DNA of 6,699 nt, from positions 1-6,699 of the forward strand of contig JACVJA010000079.1 in the NCBI GenBank assembly GCA_015661035.1, in the 5' to 3' direction. Positions within the stretch are counted from its first letter, which is position 1. The number at the start of each line of letters is the position of its first letter. The notes under the pieces are model-generated. The model saw nothing but the letters and a program-made list of their open reading frames with translations, was not told the origin of the DNA and made no database searches. This DNA is from Candidatus Calidifonticultor daggyaiensis (GTDB lineage Bacteria; Actinomycetota; Humimicrobiia; Humimicrobiales; Humimicrobiaceae). Positions 1 to 6,699 of this stretch are shown here, one piece after another. A program made the position numbers and the translations under genes.

Positions 1-377
<377 letters not shown>

Positions 378-404
378 TTAGAAGAAAATTTTAAAATTTA
401 TTAT

Positions 405-434
405 ATTATAACCTATTTTAATTGCCTAATGCAA
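405..434 (-). promoter_or_regulatory. Probable sigma-70-type promoter of the GAPDH gene
   Basis: On the minus strand a perfect TATAAT lies at 410-405. A weak TTGCAT at 434-429 is 18 nt upstream and shares only the first three bases of TTGACA. Transcription would start near 398, giving a leader of about 40 nt. The -35 begins just after the stop codon of the upstream 1141-aa gene. The region is so AT-rich that TATAAT can occur by chance. The rest of the 78-bp gap holds a 14-bp A/T palindrome (386-399) and no GC-stemmed terminator. Confidence 0.45.
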
Positions 435-437
435 GAA

Positions 438-3400
438 TTATTTTAAAAATCTCTGCAAATTTAATATTTCTTCAATAATCTTATTTCTAATTTCGTCATA
501 ATCTTTGAAAGTTAAACCATTTGGAAGTTTTAAAGAACCTGAGATTACTTTCTCATCAGGACCCAATAATAATTCTTCTGTCCATTTTGCCTGTTCTCTT
601 ATTCTTATTGTATATTTTATTTTGTTTAAAAGTTCTTTAATCTTCCTTTCTGATTCTATTGCAAAATACTCAAGTTCTGGATTTTTAGATGCCTGCTTTT
701 TTAATTTCTCAACAAGATTTTTATGTGTTAATAAATACCTATAATCATCTATTCCTTCTCTAAATGCCTCATAAGTTATTGCCGGACCACCTGTTTCTTT
801 TTCTGTTTTAGGATACCAGTAAATGAAATTTGATTTTATATGTTTTAAATCATTATACGGATCTTTCCCAATACCTTGATATTCCCAGTTAAAAACACCA
901 TCTATTTCAGTAATCCACATATAATAACCCGCTGTATATCTCATAACTTCTGGTCTATATCCCTCAACATCATTATTATAAATTAAAATATATTTTCCTT
1001 TTTGTTTTATTTCCCTTAATTTCTCCAATGATGCAAGACCTCCATTAATATTCCAGTAATCAGCATATTCTCCTGCCTGGTTTTCCATAAAATCATTAAA
1101 TGGTCCATCTATTTCTGTCAAAAGTCCAATTTCTTTCAATAAGGTAAGCGCTCTTATTGTCTTTCTTTCTAATTCTTTATGTTGCCAGGAAGGTTCATCA
1201 AATGGTTGAAATATCATAACAGGCCAATTTCTTATTTTTGCTTCTTTCATAAATGAACTCATAAACTTTTTAAATTTATCTTCAAATTCCTTAGATGTAT
1301 CTGGATATGTTCTGCTTAAAAAATTGTATGCAAACTGGTCAGGTCCAGATAATAATAAAATTGGTTCTGTAAATCCTACCTGTTTATATGCTTCCATACT
1401 CCAGATAAATCTATCATCTCCCTTAAATTTAAAATCAAACCTATCTTGTTTTTCAATCACTTCTTCAGGATTAAAAGGAAGACATAATCCAACAGTTGTC
1501 ATTCCATACTCTTTCATATTTTTAAAGTCATTAAGTATTTCTTCTTTTGAGTTTCTTCTGGAAGTATAATACATTCCAAAAAGTTTTCCTTTAGGCTGTT
1601 CTAATTTTATTGGTAAAACATTAATTTTTAAATAAATAGTTGATTTTGCACCTGCTTCTGAACCAAGTAATGGTGCTATAGTTATCTCACCAAAATACTG
1701 ACCCGGTTCTGTATTTTCAGGGATTTTAATAGTTAACCATATCTGTTTATTTGTATCTTTTGGTATATCAATTAAATCTCTTTCTTCAATGTAAACAGGC
1801 ATATTTATATACTCATTTGACCAATTTATATTATAAAGACGCCTTTTATTCAGTGTCCTTACAACACCTATCCTTATATTTTCCCTTGATATTTTTCTCC
1901 TTTCTTTTGAAACTAAATCACTAACACTTATCTGGTACTCTTTTAAATCTTTTAATGCTCTTATTGCAAATGTTATTGGTTCATATTCTCCAGGTGAAAC
2001 AGAAATTTCTAATAAATTATTTCTGATTATCTCATCTTGTTTAGGGATTGAATTTGGAAATATAAGGTCTATATATGGTCTTGTGAAAAAAATATATCCC
2101 CTTAAAATCTCTTCATTTGTTAATTTGGGCATAGGTGTTTCATCTACATACTTTACTTCTCTAAATTTTAATTTGGGAATTACAAATTTTTGAACTTGAA
2201 AACTTTCTATATTATCTTTTATCTCCTTACTTGTATAAAATTTAACATATTCAATACTTAAAACTCCATCTGAATGATTGTAAAAAACTATTGGTCTTGG
2301 AGATATTTTTTCTTTAATCTCTTTTGTTATCTTTAAAATATCATCCACATAAAATTTAATAATTCCATTACTTTCCCAAACAATTTTATATTTATGAAAT
2401 TGAGTATCAAAAGGAATTAAATTTTCCCAAAACATAATTTTCCCTTCGTCATCATAGATTGCACATTTTATTGTCTTCGGGTCGCTTTCTTCAACAGATA
2501 CAGTTATTCTTGGTTTTGCTCCATATTTTTCACGCCATCCAAATGCCATTGCTCCATGAGTTAAGGGTTTTTCAAAAGATGATTTTATTTCAATTATTCC
2601 GAATGGATAAACTATATTACTCATCAATTGACTTTCTTTTTTTAAAATACATTTTCCTTGACTTATTTCAACTCCTTCATCTGTAAACTGCCACAATTTT
2701 TCATTTATTTTGCTTTCATTAAATTCTTCAAAAATTAAATATTCTGTAAAATCTTTTTCACTGAATAATTTTTTTTCTATATCAGATGCTGTTTTTTTTT
2801 CTGAAGAGATTTCTTTTACCTGTTGCATTTCTTTCAAAATAAATCTAAAATTGTCAAAAATCAAAGTATAATTTTTCCTTGGCATTCTTATATATACCAA
2901 AAATCCTTTCAATTTCTTTAAATTTACATCTACAATAACATCTGTTTCAAGATTTATAGTTGTAATCTTTTTTGGGATACAAGTAGAAGACCAGAAAAAT
3001 TTATTCCCTTCCCTATCATCAATTCTTAAATAAATTATAACAGGTTCATCCATAGGATTATAAACATCAAAAACAAGTCCTTCAAAATTGGTCCAATCAC
3101 TTTCTTTTAAAAAAAGTTCCTTATAAAACCCAGGCCAGGTATCTATTTCTGAACCAGGGAAGAAAACTTTTAATGCATATTTCCCTTCAGGAACAAACTC
3201 TGTCGTTCTTTCTACATTTACTCCCTGAATTTGCCATAATTTTATATCTTCTTCTTTTTCAAAATTAGAAATTATCATTGCAGGTGGTTCTTTTTTCATT
3301 TCTTCTTGAGATATTTCATAAACACTTATATTATCCCACCATACAAAACCACCAGGCCCTCCAAATGTGTCTGTAAAAATTCTTATATTTACGCACCCTT

Positions 3401-3863
3401 CAGGAACAACTCCTTTTACCAGTAATTTCTTCCAGTCAAGATTACCCTTTATTGTCACTTGTTTTGTTAAGTGTTGGAGAAATTTCATATCTTTATCTAA
3501 AAATCCTATACTTAAAACTGCTCTTCCATTGAAATTTTCTGCTTTTACATATCCAGAAAATAAATATGCTTTACCTGCCTCAAAATTTTTAAAATCATAT
3601 ACATAGTAACCTTTATCGTAATTTTCTCTTTTTGGGTCAAAAATAATTTTTGCTGACTTTTTACCTGAATAATAAACCTTTTCATCAAGTTCATATTTAC
3701 AGGTTGACCCTCGAACTCTACGAATACCCCATCCATCAGGTATTCCATCTTTATCTTCATCTATCTCAAAATCTCCATTTTTAATTAAATTTTCTTGTGA
3801 TTTTAGATTAAAATTTAAAAAAATACTCATTATAATCAAACTTAAAAACAATATCTTTTTCAT
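438..3863 (-). CDS. Secreted multimodular GH123/DUF4091-type glycoside hydrolase-like protein, 1141 aa
   Basis: Probably an exported glycan-binding and glycan-cleaving protein; the substrate is unknown. Residues 1-22 form a signal peptide (MKK, then a hydrophobic stretch, ending near KSQ). Residues 24-185 resemble a CBM4/9-like jelly roll, opening NLIKNGDFE and closing FVWWDNISVYE. Residues 195-343 look like a second sugar-binding beta-sandwich ending TLIFDNFRF. Residues 370-545 look like a concanavalin A/GH16-type fold (FGIIEIKSSF, HKYKIVWESNGIIKFYVDD) without the GH16 ExDxxE catalytic motif, so probably only binding. Residues 585-750 contain GEYEPITFA, the beta-sandwich typical before GH123/DUF4091 barrels. 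Residues 755-1050 form the barrel, with adjacent Asp889-Glu890 in FDEP. In characterised GH123 beta-N-acetylgalactosaminidases an adjacent Asp-Glu pair is catalytic. FREGIDDYRYL (1034-1044) is the usual end of such barrels, and a helical tail follows to 1141. The ATG overlaps the previous gene's stop and has a GGGAGGG ribosome site. Enzymatic activity and specificity are inference. Confidence 0.85.
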   Translation of the reverse strand: MKKILFLSLIIMSIFLNFNLKSQENLIKNGDFEIDEDKDGIPDGWGIRRVRGSTCKYELDEKVYYSGKKSAKIIFDPKRENYDKGYYVYDFKNFEAGKAYLFSGYVKAENFNGRAVLSIGFLDKDMKFLQHLTKQVTIKGNLDWKKLLVKGVVPEGCVNIRIFTDTFGGPGGFVWWDNISVYEISQEEMKKEPPAMIISNFEKEEDIKLWQIQGVNVERTTEFVPEGKYALKVFFPGSEIDTWPGFYKELFLKESDWTNFEGLVFDVYNPMDEPVIIYLRIDDREGNKFFWSSTCIPKKITTINLETDVIVDVNLKKLKGFLVYIRMPRKNYTLIFDNFRFILKEMQQVKEISSEKKTASDIEKKLFSEKDFTEYLIFEEFNESKINEKLWQFTDEGVEISQGKCILKKESQLMSNIVYPFGIIEIKSSFEKPLTHGAMAFGWREKYGAKPRITVSVEESDPKTIKCAIYDDEGKIMFWENLIPFDTQFHKYKIVWESNGIIKFYVDDILKITKEIKEKISPRPIVFYNHSDGVLSIEYVKFYTSKEIKDNIESFQVQKFVIPKLKFREVKYVDETPMPKLTNEEILRGYIFFTRPYIDLIFPNSIPKQDEIIRNNLLEISVSPGEYEPITFAIRALKDLKEYQISVSDLVSKERRKISRENIRIGVVRTLNKRRLYNINWSNEYINMPVYIEERDLIDIPKDTNKQIWLTIKIPENTEPGQYFGEITIAPLLGSEAGAKSTIYLKINVLPIKLEQPKGKLFGMYYTSRRNSKEEILNDFKNMKEYGMTTVGLCLPFNPEEVIEKQDRFDFKFKGDDRFIWSMEAYKQVGFTEPILLLSGPDQFAYNFLSRTYPDTSKEFEDKFKKFMSSFMKEAKIRNWPVMIFQPFDEPSWQHKELERKTIRALTLLKEIGLLTEIDGPFNDFMENQAGEYADYWNINGGLASLEKLREIKQKGKYILIYNNDVEGYRPEVMRYTAGYYMWITEIDGVFNWEYQGIGKDPYNDLKHIKSNFIYWYPKTEKETGGPAITYEAFREGIDDYRYLLTHKNLVEKLKKQASKNPELEYFAIESERKIKELLNKIKYTIRIREQAKWTEELLLGPDEKVISGSLKLPNGLTFKDYDEIRNKIIEEILNLQRFLK
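2769..2800 (-). repeat. Paired A9 and A8 homopolymer runs in a linker of the 1141-aa gene
   Basis: On the coding strand there is an A9 run (2800-2792) and, 15 bases later, an A8 run (2776-2769). Both fall in the low-complexity linker (about residues 345-370) between the second binding module and the concanavalin A-like module. Such runs are prone to polymerase slippage. Adding or losing one A at the A9 run brings a stop within about six codons in either case. Confidence 0.6.
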
Positions 3864-3877
3864 AATAACCCTCCCTT
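3860..3877 (-). promoter_or_regulatory. ATGA stop-start overlap with Shine-Dalgarno sequence for the 1141-aa gene
   Basis: The TGA stop of the upstream short gene (3862-3860) and the ATG of the 1141-aa gene (3863-3861) share bases as ATGA. GGGAGGG (3875-3869) lies 5 nt before the ATG, inside the last codons of the upstream gene. This is the arrangement of translationally coupled operon genes and it fixes the start of the large protein. Confidence 0.85.
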
Positions 3878-4762
3878 TTCCTTTATTAGGTTTAAAAATG
3901 CTCCTATTTTATATCTTAAATCCCGATATTTTTCATAATCAAGTTCGTAATTCCAGAAATCTTTCACAAGTTCAGATGCTTGTTTCAATAAATCCTCTCC
4001 ATATTTTTTTTCTCCATCAGTCAATTTTTTACCTTTTAGTGTTTCTCTTAAATAAAATAAATAGTCATAATCTTCAAGCCCCTCTCTTAATAATTCCCAT
4101 CTTATACTATCTATCACATCATCAAATTTTTCATTCGGATATAAAAATATTCCATCACCTTTCATATAATACCAGGTTTCAGTGTCCCATGGATTTACAT
4201 TTTTAGCATAAGTGTAATAATTTGTACTCCATAGAAATAATCCATCAATATTATATTTCCACAACATCAGAGGAACAACCCTTGAACTTATTGCTGGAAG
4301 GTCTACAAGAAATATTCTGTTATAATAAACATGAAATTGTTTGTTTTTGCTCTTAAACTCATCTATTAATTTTTTATCTAATCTCATTCCAATCCCCCAG
4401 TGAACTGGAGGACACCATATATCAATCAAATCTAACGGCAATTCTCCTTTTTCTCCTGGAACTCCTTCTGGATATGTTATATAAATTTTAAGATTTGGTT
4501 CTACTTCTCGTATTATTTTAGCAAGACTTGTTAATGTTTTTCTTACCCATTCTGATTTATTCCATGCTGGTTCATCCCAAAGATAAACATATCCTTTATC
4601 AAGTAAATTTTTCTCCTTTAATTTTTCAATTTCTTTTTTAATTTCGCTTTGTTTTAAAATTTTTAGTTCAATTAGATTATTATTTAAAATATAATGGTCC
4701 CCTTTTTCTTCCCAGTATAAATTACTTGCTTTAACAAAATCAAATAAAATCAAAAAACCCAA
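3860..4762 (-). CDS. GH123/DUF4091 catalytic-half protein, internally shortened and frameshifted at its start; possible pseudogene
   Basis: The open frame encodes 300 aa starting from a TTG. Residues 55-300 match the second half of a GH123/DUF4091 TIM barrel: LLDKGYVYLWDEP with Asp63-Glu64, then CPPVHWG (117-123), DGLFLWSTNYY (173-183) and LLREGLEDYDYLFYL (224-238). Residues 1-35 (signal-like stretch, then NLYWEEKGDHYILNNNLIEL) look like the normal N-terminus of a secreted member. The 250 or more residues expected between them, the beta-sandwich and first barrel strands, are absent, so this looks like an in-frame internal deletion. The natural start is probably the ATG at 4787, which has a strong ribosome site, but it is one base out of frame. 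The TTG at 4762 has no good Shine-Dalgarno sequence. The gene follows the pseudopilin by about 30 bp and overlaps the 1141-aa gene by ATGA. It is distantly similar to the barrel of that gene (shared DEP-x-W and RKT), suggesting tandem paralogues. It may be inactive because half the barrel is missing. A functional short variant cannot be excluded. Confidence 0.7.
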   Translation of the reverse strand: MGFLILFDFVKASNLYWEEKGDHYILNNNLIELKILKQSEIKKEIEKLKEKNLLDKGYVYLWDEPAWNKSEWVRKTLTSLAKIIREVEPNLKIYITYPEGVPGEKGELPLDLIDIWCPPVHWGIGMRLDKKLIDEFKSKNKQFHVYYNRIFLVDLPAISSRVVPLMLWKYNIDGLFLWSTNYYTYAKNVNPWDTETWYYMKGDGIFLYPNEKFDDVIDSIRWELLREGLEDYDYLFYLRETLKGKKLTDGEKKYGEDLLKQASELVKDFWNYELDYEKYRDLRYKIGAFLNLIKEKGGLL

Positions 4763-4787
4763 AAATAACTTTAACTTTCCATTTCAT
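4740..4787 (-). other. Frameshifted true start and signal peptide of the short GH123/DUF4091 gene
   Basis: The ATG at 4787-4785 follows AAAAGGAG by 5 nt but reads only 15 codons before TGA (4742-4740). Removing one T from either the T5 run (4765-4761) or the T6 run (4757-4752) joins it to the 300-aa frame. That yields a standard signal peptide: MKWKVKVI, one Leu or Phe, then GFLILFDFVKAS. The simplest reading is a one-base insertion in a homopolymer. It could be a real mutation, a slippage site, or a sequencing or assembly error. The repaired protein would have 308 residues. Confidence 0.75.
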
Positions 4788-4792
4788 CTATT

Positions 4793-4800
4793 CTCCTTTT
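4793..4800 (-). promoter_or_regulatory. Shine-Dalgarno sequence pointing to the out-of-frame ATG at 4787
   Basis: AAAAGGAG on the minus strand lies 5 nt before the ATG at 4787 and 30 nt before the TTG at 4762. It therefore argues that the ATG is the original start of the short GH123/DUF4091 gene. Confidence 0.75.
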
Positions 4801-4817
4801 AAATATTATCCTCAATT

Positions 4818-5570
4818 TTAATTTTCATACTCCATCCAGAAAATTCTACTCTGACTACGTGTAGGAATATTCTCCCATAATCTCCATTCTGTATGTCCAT
4901 CAACAAATAAGATATTGGCTCCTCCTCCATGTCTTCTTGATATTGTTTCACCAATATATGTCTTGTTATTTGGAAAGAGATGTAGGTATATATTGGTAGC
5001 ATGTGGACCAGCCTTAACATCAACTATTAAAAATGCTTTTGATGGTTCTCTCACTCTTGATAATCTCTTCCAAGAATATTCACGTATAGCAGGATATGCA
5101 TATTGAGATTGAGGATCTATATAACCACAAAACCTATTATATCCATAGTTTGGTCCATCTTCTACTTTCTGTAGTTGTCCATATGGAGTATACCTTTCTT
5201 TTAAACCTGAAGGACACCAAAACATACTTTTAATATTCTTCGGAGTATTATAAAAACCATCGTATATGCTAAAATAAGGAGTTTGACCAGAAGGCGCAGT
5301 TCCATAAGTTGCACCTTTCATTAGATAAGGAAGTATATATGTCACCCAGTTTCTTTCTTGGCCCCTAAAACGAGCAAGAGGTAGCCATTCTTCATAATCC
5401 TGTGTATAAAGATGAACTGCAAGTCCAAGTTGTTTTAAATTGCTTAAACATACTGATTGTCTTGCTTTTTCTCTTGCTTTAGAAAGTGCTGGTAACAACA
5501 TCGCTGCCAAAATCGCAATTATGGCAACCACTACCAGCAATTCTATCAATGTAAATCCTTTTTTCTTCAT
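4818..5570 (-). CDS. H-X9-DG family type II pseudopilin-like protein (prepilin N-terminus), 250 aa
   Basis: This is a membrane-anchored pilin-like protein, processed by prepilin peptidase and assembled or held at the cytoplasmic membrane. Residues 1-5 (MKKKG) form the leader, with cleavage expected before Phe6. [20 protein letters not shown] (6-25) is the class III signal and N-terminal helix, including the conserved Glu10. [16 protein letters not shown] (44-59) and MFWCPSG (116-122) are typical of this family. H214-X9-D224-G225 (HGGG through DG) is the prepilin-associated H-X9-DG motif, abundant in PVC-type bacteria and often multicopy beside glycan-degradation genes. An in-frame ATG at 5606 would add 12 residues, but the ATG at 5570 is chosen because it has a near-perfect ribosome site and the leader then has the standard length. 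The gene starts 25 bp after the regulator stop and ends about 30 bp before the next gene's original start. It is visibly less AT-rich than its neighbours. The exact role of these proteins is unknown; surface attachment or secretion of glycan-active enzymes is inference. Confidence 0.93.
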   Translation of the reverse strand: MKKKGFTLIELLVVVAIIAILAAMLLPALSKAREKARQSVCLSNLKQLGLAVHLYTQDYEEWLPLARFRGQERNWVTYILPYLMKGATYGTAPSGQTPYFSIYDGFYNTPKNIKSMFWCPSGLKERYTPYGQLQKVEDGPNYGYNRFCGYIDPQSQYAYPAIREYSWKRLSRVREPSKAFLIVDVKAGPHATNIYLHLFPNNKTYIGETISRRHGGGANILFVDGHTEWRLWENIPTRSQSRIFWMEYEN

Positions 5571-5574
5571 ATAT

Positions 5575-5586
5575 ATCACCTCCTTT
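5575..5586 (-). promoter_or_regulatory. Near-ideal Shine-Dalgarno sequence of the pseudopilin gene
   Basis: AAAGGAGGTGAT on the minus strand matches 12 bases of the usual bacterial 16S rRNA 3' end complement. Its GGAGG core is 8 nt before the ATG at 5570. It selects that ATG over the one at 5606 and implies strong translation. Confidence 0.92.
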
Positions 5587-5595
5587 CCCTTTTTA

Positions 5596-6645
5596 TTATT
5601 CTTCATTTTGCTTTTTTTTCATTATTATTTTAGAAGGTATTACCATTTCAATTTTTCCTATTTCTCCTTTGATAATTTTTAAAGCACTTTCAATTGCATA
5701 TTCTCCTATTTTCTCAAGAGGTTGTATAACTTCATGGATATATTTTTTCTCTTCTATGTCATCTAAAATTTTGTCAAATGTTGCAACTTCTATATCTATG
5801 GGGATTTTAAGTCCTATTTCCCTGATGCCTTTTAAAATGTAAGACAATAAAGAACATCCCACACAGATAATTGATTCAACATCATTTCTAATAATTAAAT
5901 TTATTGTTTTTTCTGTTATTAACTCTTTTTTAAAATATAGTGGTAAATTAACAATCAAGTTTGTATCCAGTTTTATTTTTTCTTCATTGAGTGCTTTCTC
6001 ATATCCTTTTAATCTATATTTTGAAAATTCATGACCTTCCCACAAACCTATAAATCCAATTTTTTTTATTCCTCTTTTTATCAATTCTTTCGTTAATCTA
6101 TAAGAATCCTGTATATGGTCTGCTGATATATAGTTAATATTGTAGTTCTTTATAATTCTATTTATTGCAAAAACTTTATATCCTCTATCTGACAATTCTT
6201 CAAGAAATTTAAAATGGATTTTTTCTGGTGTAACACTTATTATAGCATCACATTCATTTTTTTTAATTTCTTTTAAAATTGAATAGAATGGCTCGCAAAA
6301 ATTTGAAAAATGACCTTTTATGTTATATATAGATAATTTTTTAAAAATTCCATTAAATATTTCTGTATAAATAGGATTTGTTTGATAGTTGTCATAATCA
6401 GGAATTAAAAAGAAAAAGTGTAAATCCTTTTTAATAAAATTTATTTTTCTTATAAATGTCCCTTTACCTTTTTTCCTATATAACAAACCTTCTTTTTCAA
6501 AATATTCATAAACCTTTCTGACCGTCATATGTGAAACATTAAATTTTACTGATAATTCTTTCTCTGTTGGTAAGATATACCCATTTTCTCCTTTTGCTAT
6601 CAACTCTTCAATATAATTTTGTATTTCTATATATTTTGTTTGCAT
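5596..6645 (-). CDS. GntR-LacI hybrid transcriptional regulator (AraR-like architecture), 349 aa
   Basis: Cytoplasmic DNA-binding regulator, probably a repressor released by a sugar. Residues 1-66 are a GntR winged helix-turn-helix: [20 protein letters not shown] (25-44) contains the recognition helix, and [13 protein letters not shown] (53-65) is the wing. From about 75 to 345 there is a LacI/periplasmic-binding-protein-type ligand domain, with FFFLIPDY (77-84), [20 protein letters not shown] (174-193), KIGFIG (195-200), a [10 protein letters not shown] segment (210-219), VATFDKI (287-293) and [22 protein letters not shown] (307-328). This domain order is that of Bacillus AraR, but the effector cannot be told from sequence. 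The ATG start fits the family N-terminus although no Shine-Dalgarno sequence is visible. The pseudopilin begins 25 bp downstream, so the regulator is probably first in the operon and controls it and itself. Composition is extremely AT-rich. Confidence 0.92.
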   Translation of the reverse strand: MQTKYIEIQNYIEELIAKGENGYILPTEKELSVKFNVSHMTVRKVYEYFEKEGLLYRKKGKGTFIRKINFIKKDLHFFFLIPDYDNYQTNPIYTEIFNGIFKKLSIYNIKGHFSNFCEPFYSILKEIKKNECDAIISVTPEKIHFKFLEELSDRGYKVFAINRIIKNYNINYISADHIQDSYRLTKELIKRGIKKIGFIGLWEGHEFSKYRLKGYEKALNEEKIKLDTNLIVNLPLYFKKELITEKTINLIIRNDVESIICVGCSLLSYILKGIREIGLKIPIDIEVATFDKILDDIEEKKYIHEVIQPLEKIGEYAIESALKIIKGEIGKIEMVIPSKIIMKKKQNEE

Positions 6646-6675
6646 TTTATATTTATTTATATTTAACCTAAATTA

Positions 6676-6694
6676 TTGATTTTATTTTTATCAA
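6676..6694. repeat. Short inverted repeat upstream of the regulator, candidate operator
   Basis: TTGAT (6676-6680) and ATCAA (6690-6694) are perfect inverted arms around a 9-bp A/T spacer, centred 40 bp upstream of the regulator ATG. GntR and LacI-type regulators bind palindromes and often autoregulate, so this may be an operator. On the minus strand the outer arm plus the next base also reads TTGATA, a possible -35 element, but I find no well-spaced -10. Short A/T arms arise easily by chance here. The rest of 6646-6699 holds only A/T-rich sequence with TATAAA-like repeats and no gene. Confidence 0.3.
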
Positions 6695-6699
6695 ATAAC

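Noticed and set aside
385..400. Palindrome AAATTTTAAAATTT as a terminator
   Set aside because: The stem has only A/T pairs and no loop, and it lies just downstream of the probable GAPDH transcription start, so it is not a credible intrinsic terminator.
2200..2760. Catalytic GH16 (laminarinase-type) domain in the 1141-aa protein
   Set aside because: The fold-like segments are present but the ExDxxE catalytic motif is not, so only a binding module is supported.
3545..3760. Alternative minus-strand frame of 71 codons within the 1141-aa gene
   Set aside because: It is out of frame with the clearly homologous signal peptide and first binding module that occupy the same bases.
4799..5023. Alternative minus-strand frame of 74 codons over the pseudopilin C-terminus
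   Set aside because: It overlaps the H-X9-DG coding region, which has strong family support, and has no family features of its own.
5571..5606. Longer pseudopilin starting at the ATG at 5606
   Set aside because: It would add 12 residues before the standard MKKKG leader, overlap the regulator gene, and ignore the near-ideal ribosome site 8 nt before 5570.
505..5682. Plus-strand open frames of 60-100 codons (for example 505-744, 1324-1569, 2459-2686, 3367-3606, 3898-4206, 4915-5106, 5440-5682)
   Set aside because: Each lies inside a well-supported minus-strand gene, has no recognisable domain and no ribosome site, and is explained by the low stop frequency opposite A-rich coding sequence.

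Overview
The window is AT-rich, and every supportable gene lies on the minus strand, so transcription runs from high to low coordinates. The gene set is a GntR/LacI hybrid sugar-type regulator, a type II-like pseudopilin with an H-X9-DG motif, and secreted proteins of the GH123/DUF4091 type. This combination is typical of Planctomycetota, Verrucomicrobiota, Lentisphaerota, Kiritimatiellota and Omnitrophota-like bacteria. The low GC content favours an uncultured low-GC member of that broad group. This is inference from gene content; no rRNA or other taxonomic marker is present.

Layout in transcription order: (1) 6699-6646, an AT-only-like upstream region with one short inverted repeat. (2) 6645-5596, a 349-aa regulator with an N-terminal GntR winged helix and a LacI-type ligand domain, without a visible Shine-Dalgarno sequence. 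(3) 5570-4818, a 250-aa H-X9-DG pseudopilin with an almost ideal Shine-Dalgarno sequence. (4) 4787/4762-3860, a short GH123/DUF4091-type protein. It appears damaged twice: a frameshift in the signal peptide, and a missing middle that joins the N-terminal edge to the catalytic half. (5) 3863-438, an 1141-aa secreted multimodular protein with two carbohydrate-binding-like modules, a concanavalin A-like module, a GH123-type beta-sandwich and a DEP-motif TIM barrel. It overlaps gene 4 by ATGA. (6) 437-360, a 78-bp gap with a TATAAT promoter element. (7) 359-1, the first 119 codons of a type I glyceraldehyde-3-phosphate dehydrogenase, which runs off the window.

Genes 2-5 have gaps of 25 to 30 bp or overlap, with no terminator-like hairpin between them, so they read as one operon. 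The model I infer is a sugar-responsive repressor controlling a cell-envelope pseudopilin and secreted glycan-active proteins, comparable to a small polysaccharide-utilisation locus but with a pseudopilin where Bacteroidetes would have SusC/D. The GAPDH gene has its own promoter-like sequence and is probably separate. I see no CRISPR array, tRNA, rRNA, IS element or phage gene.
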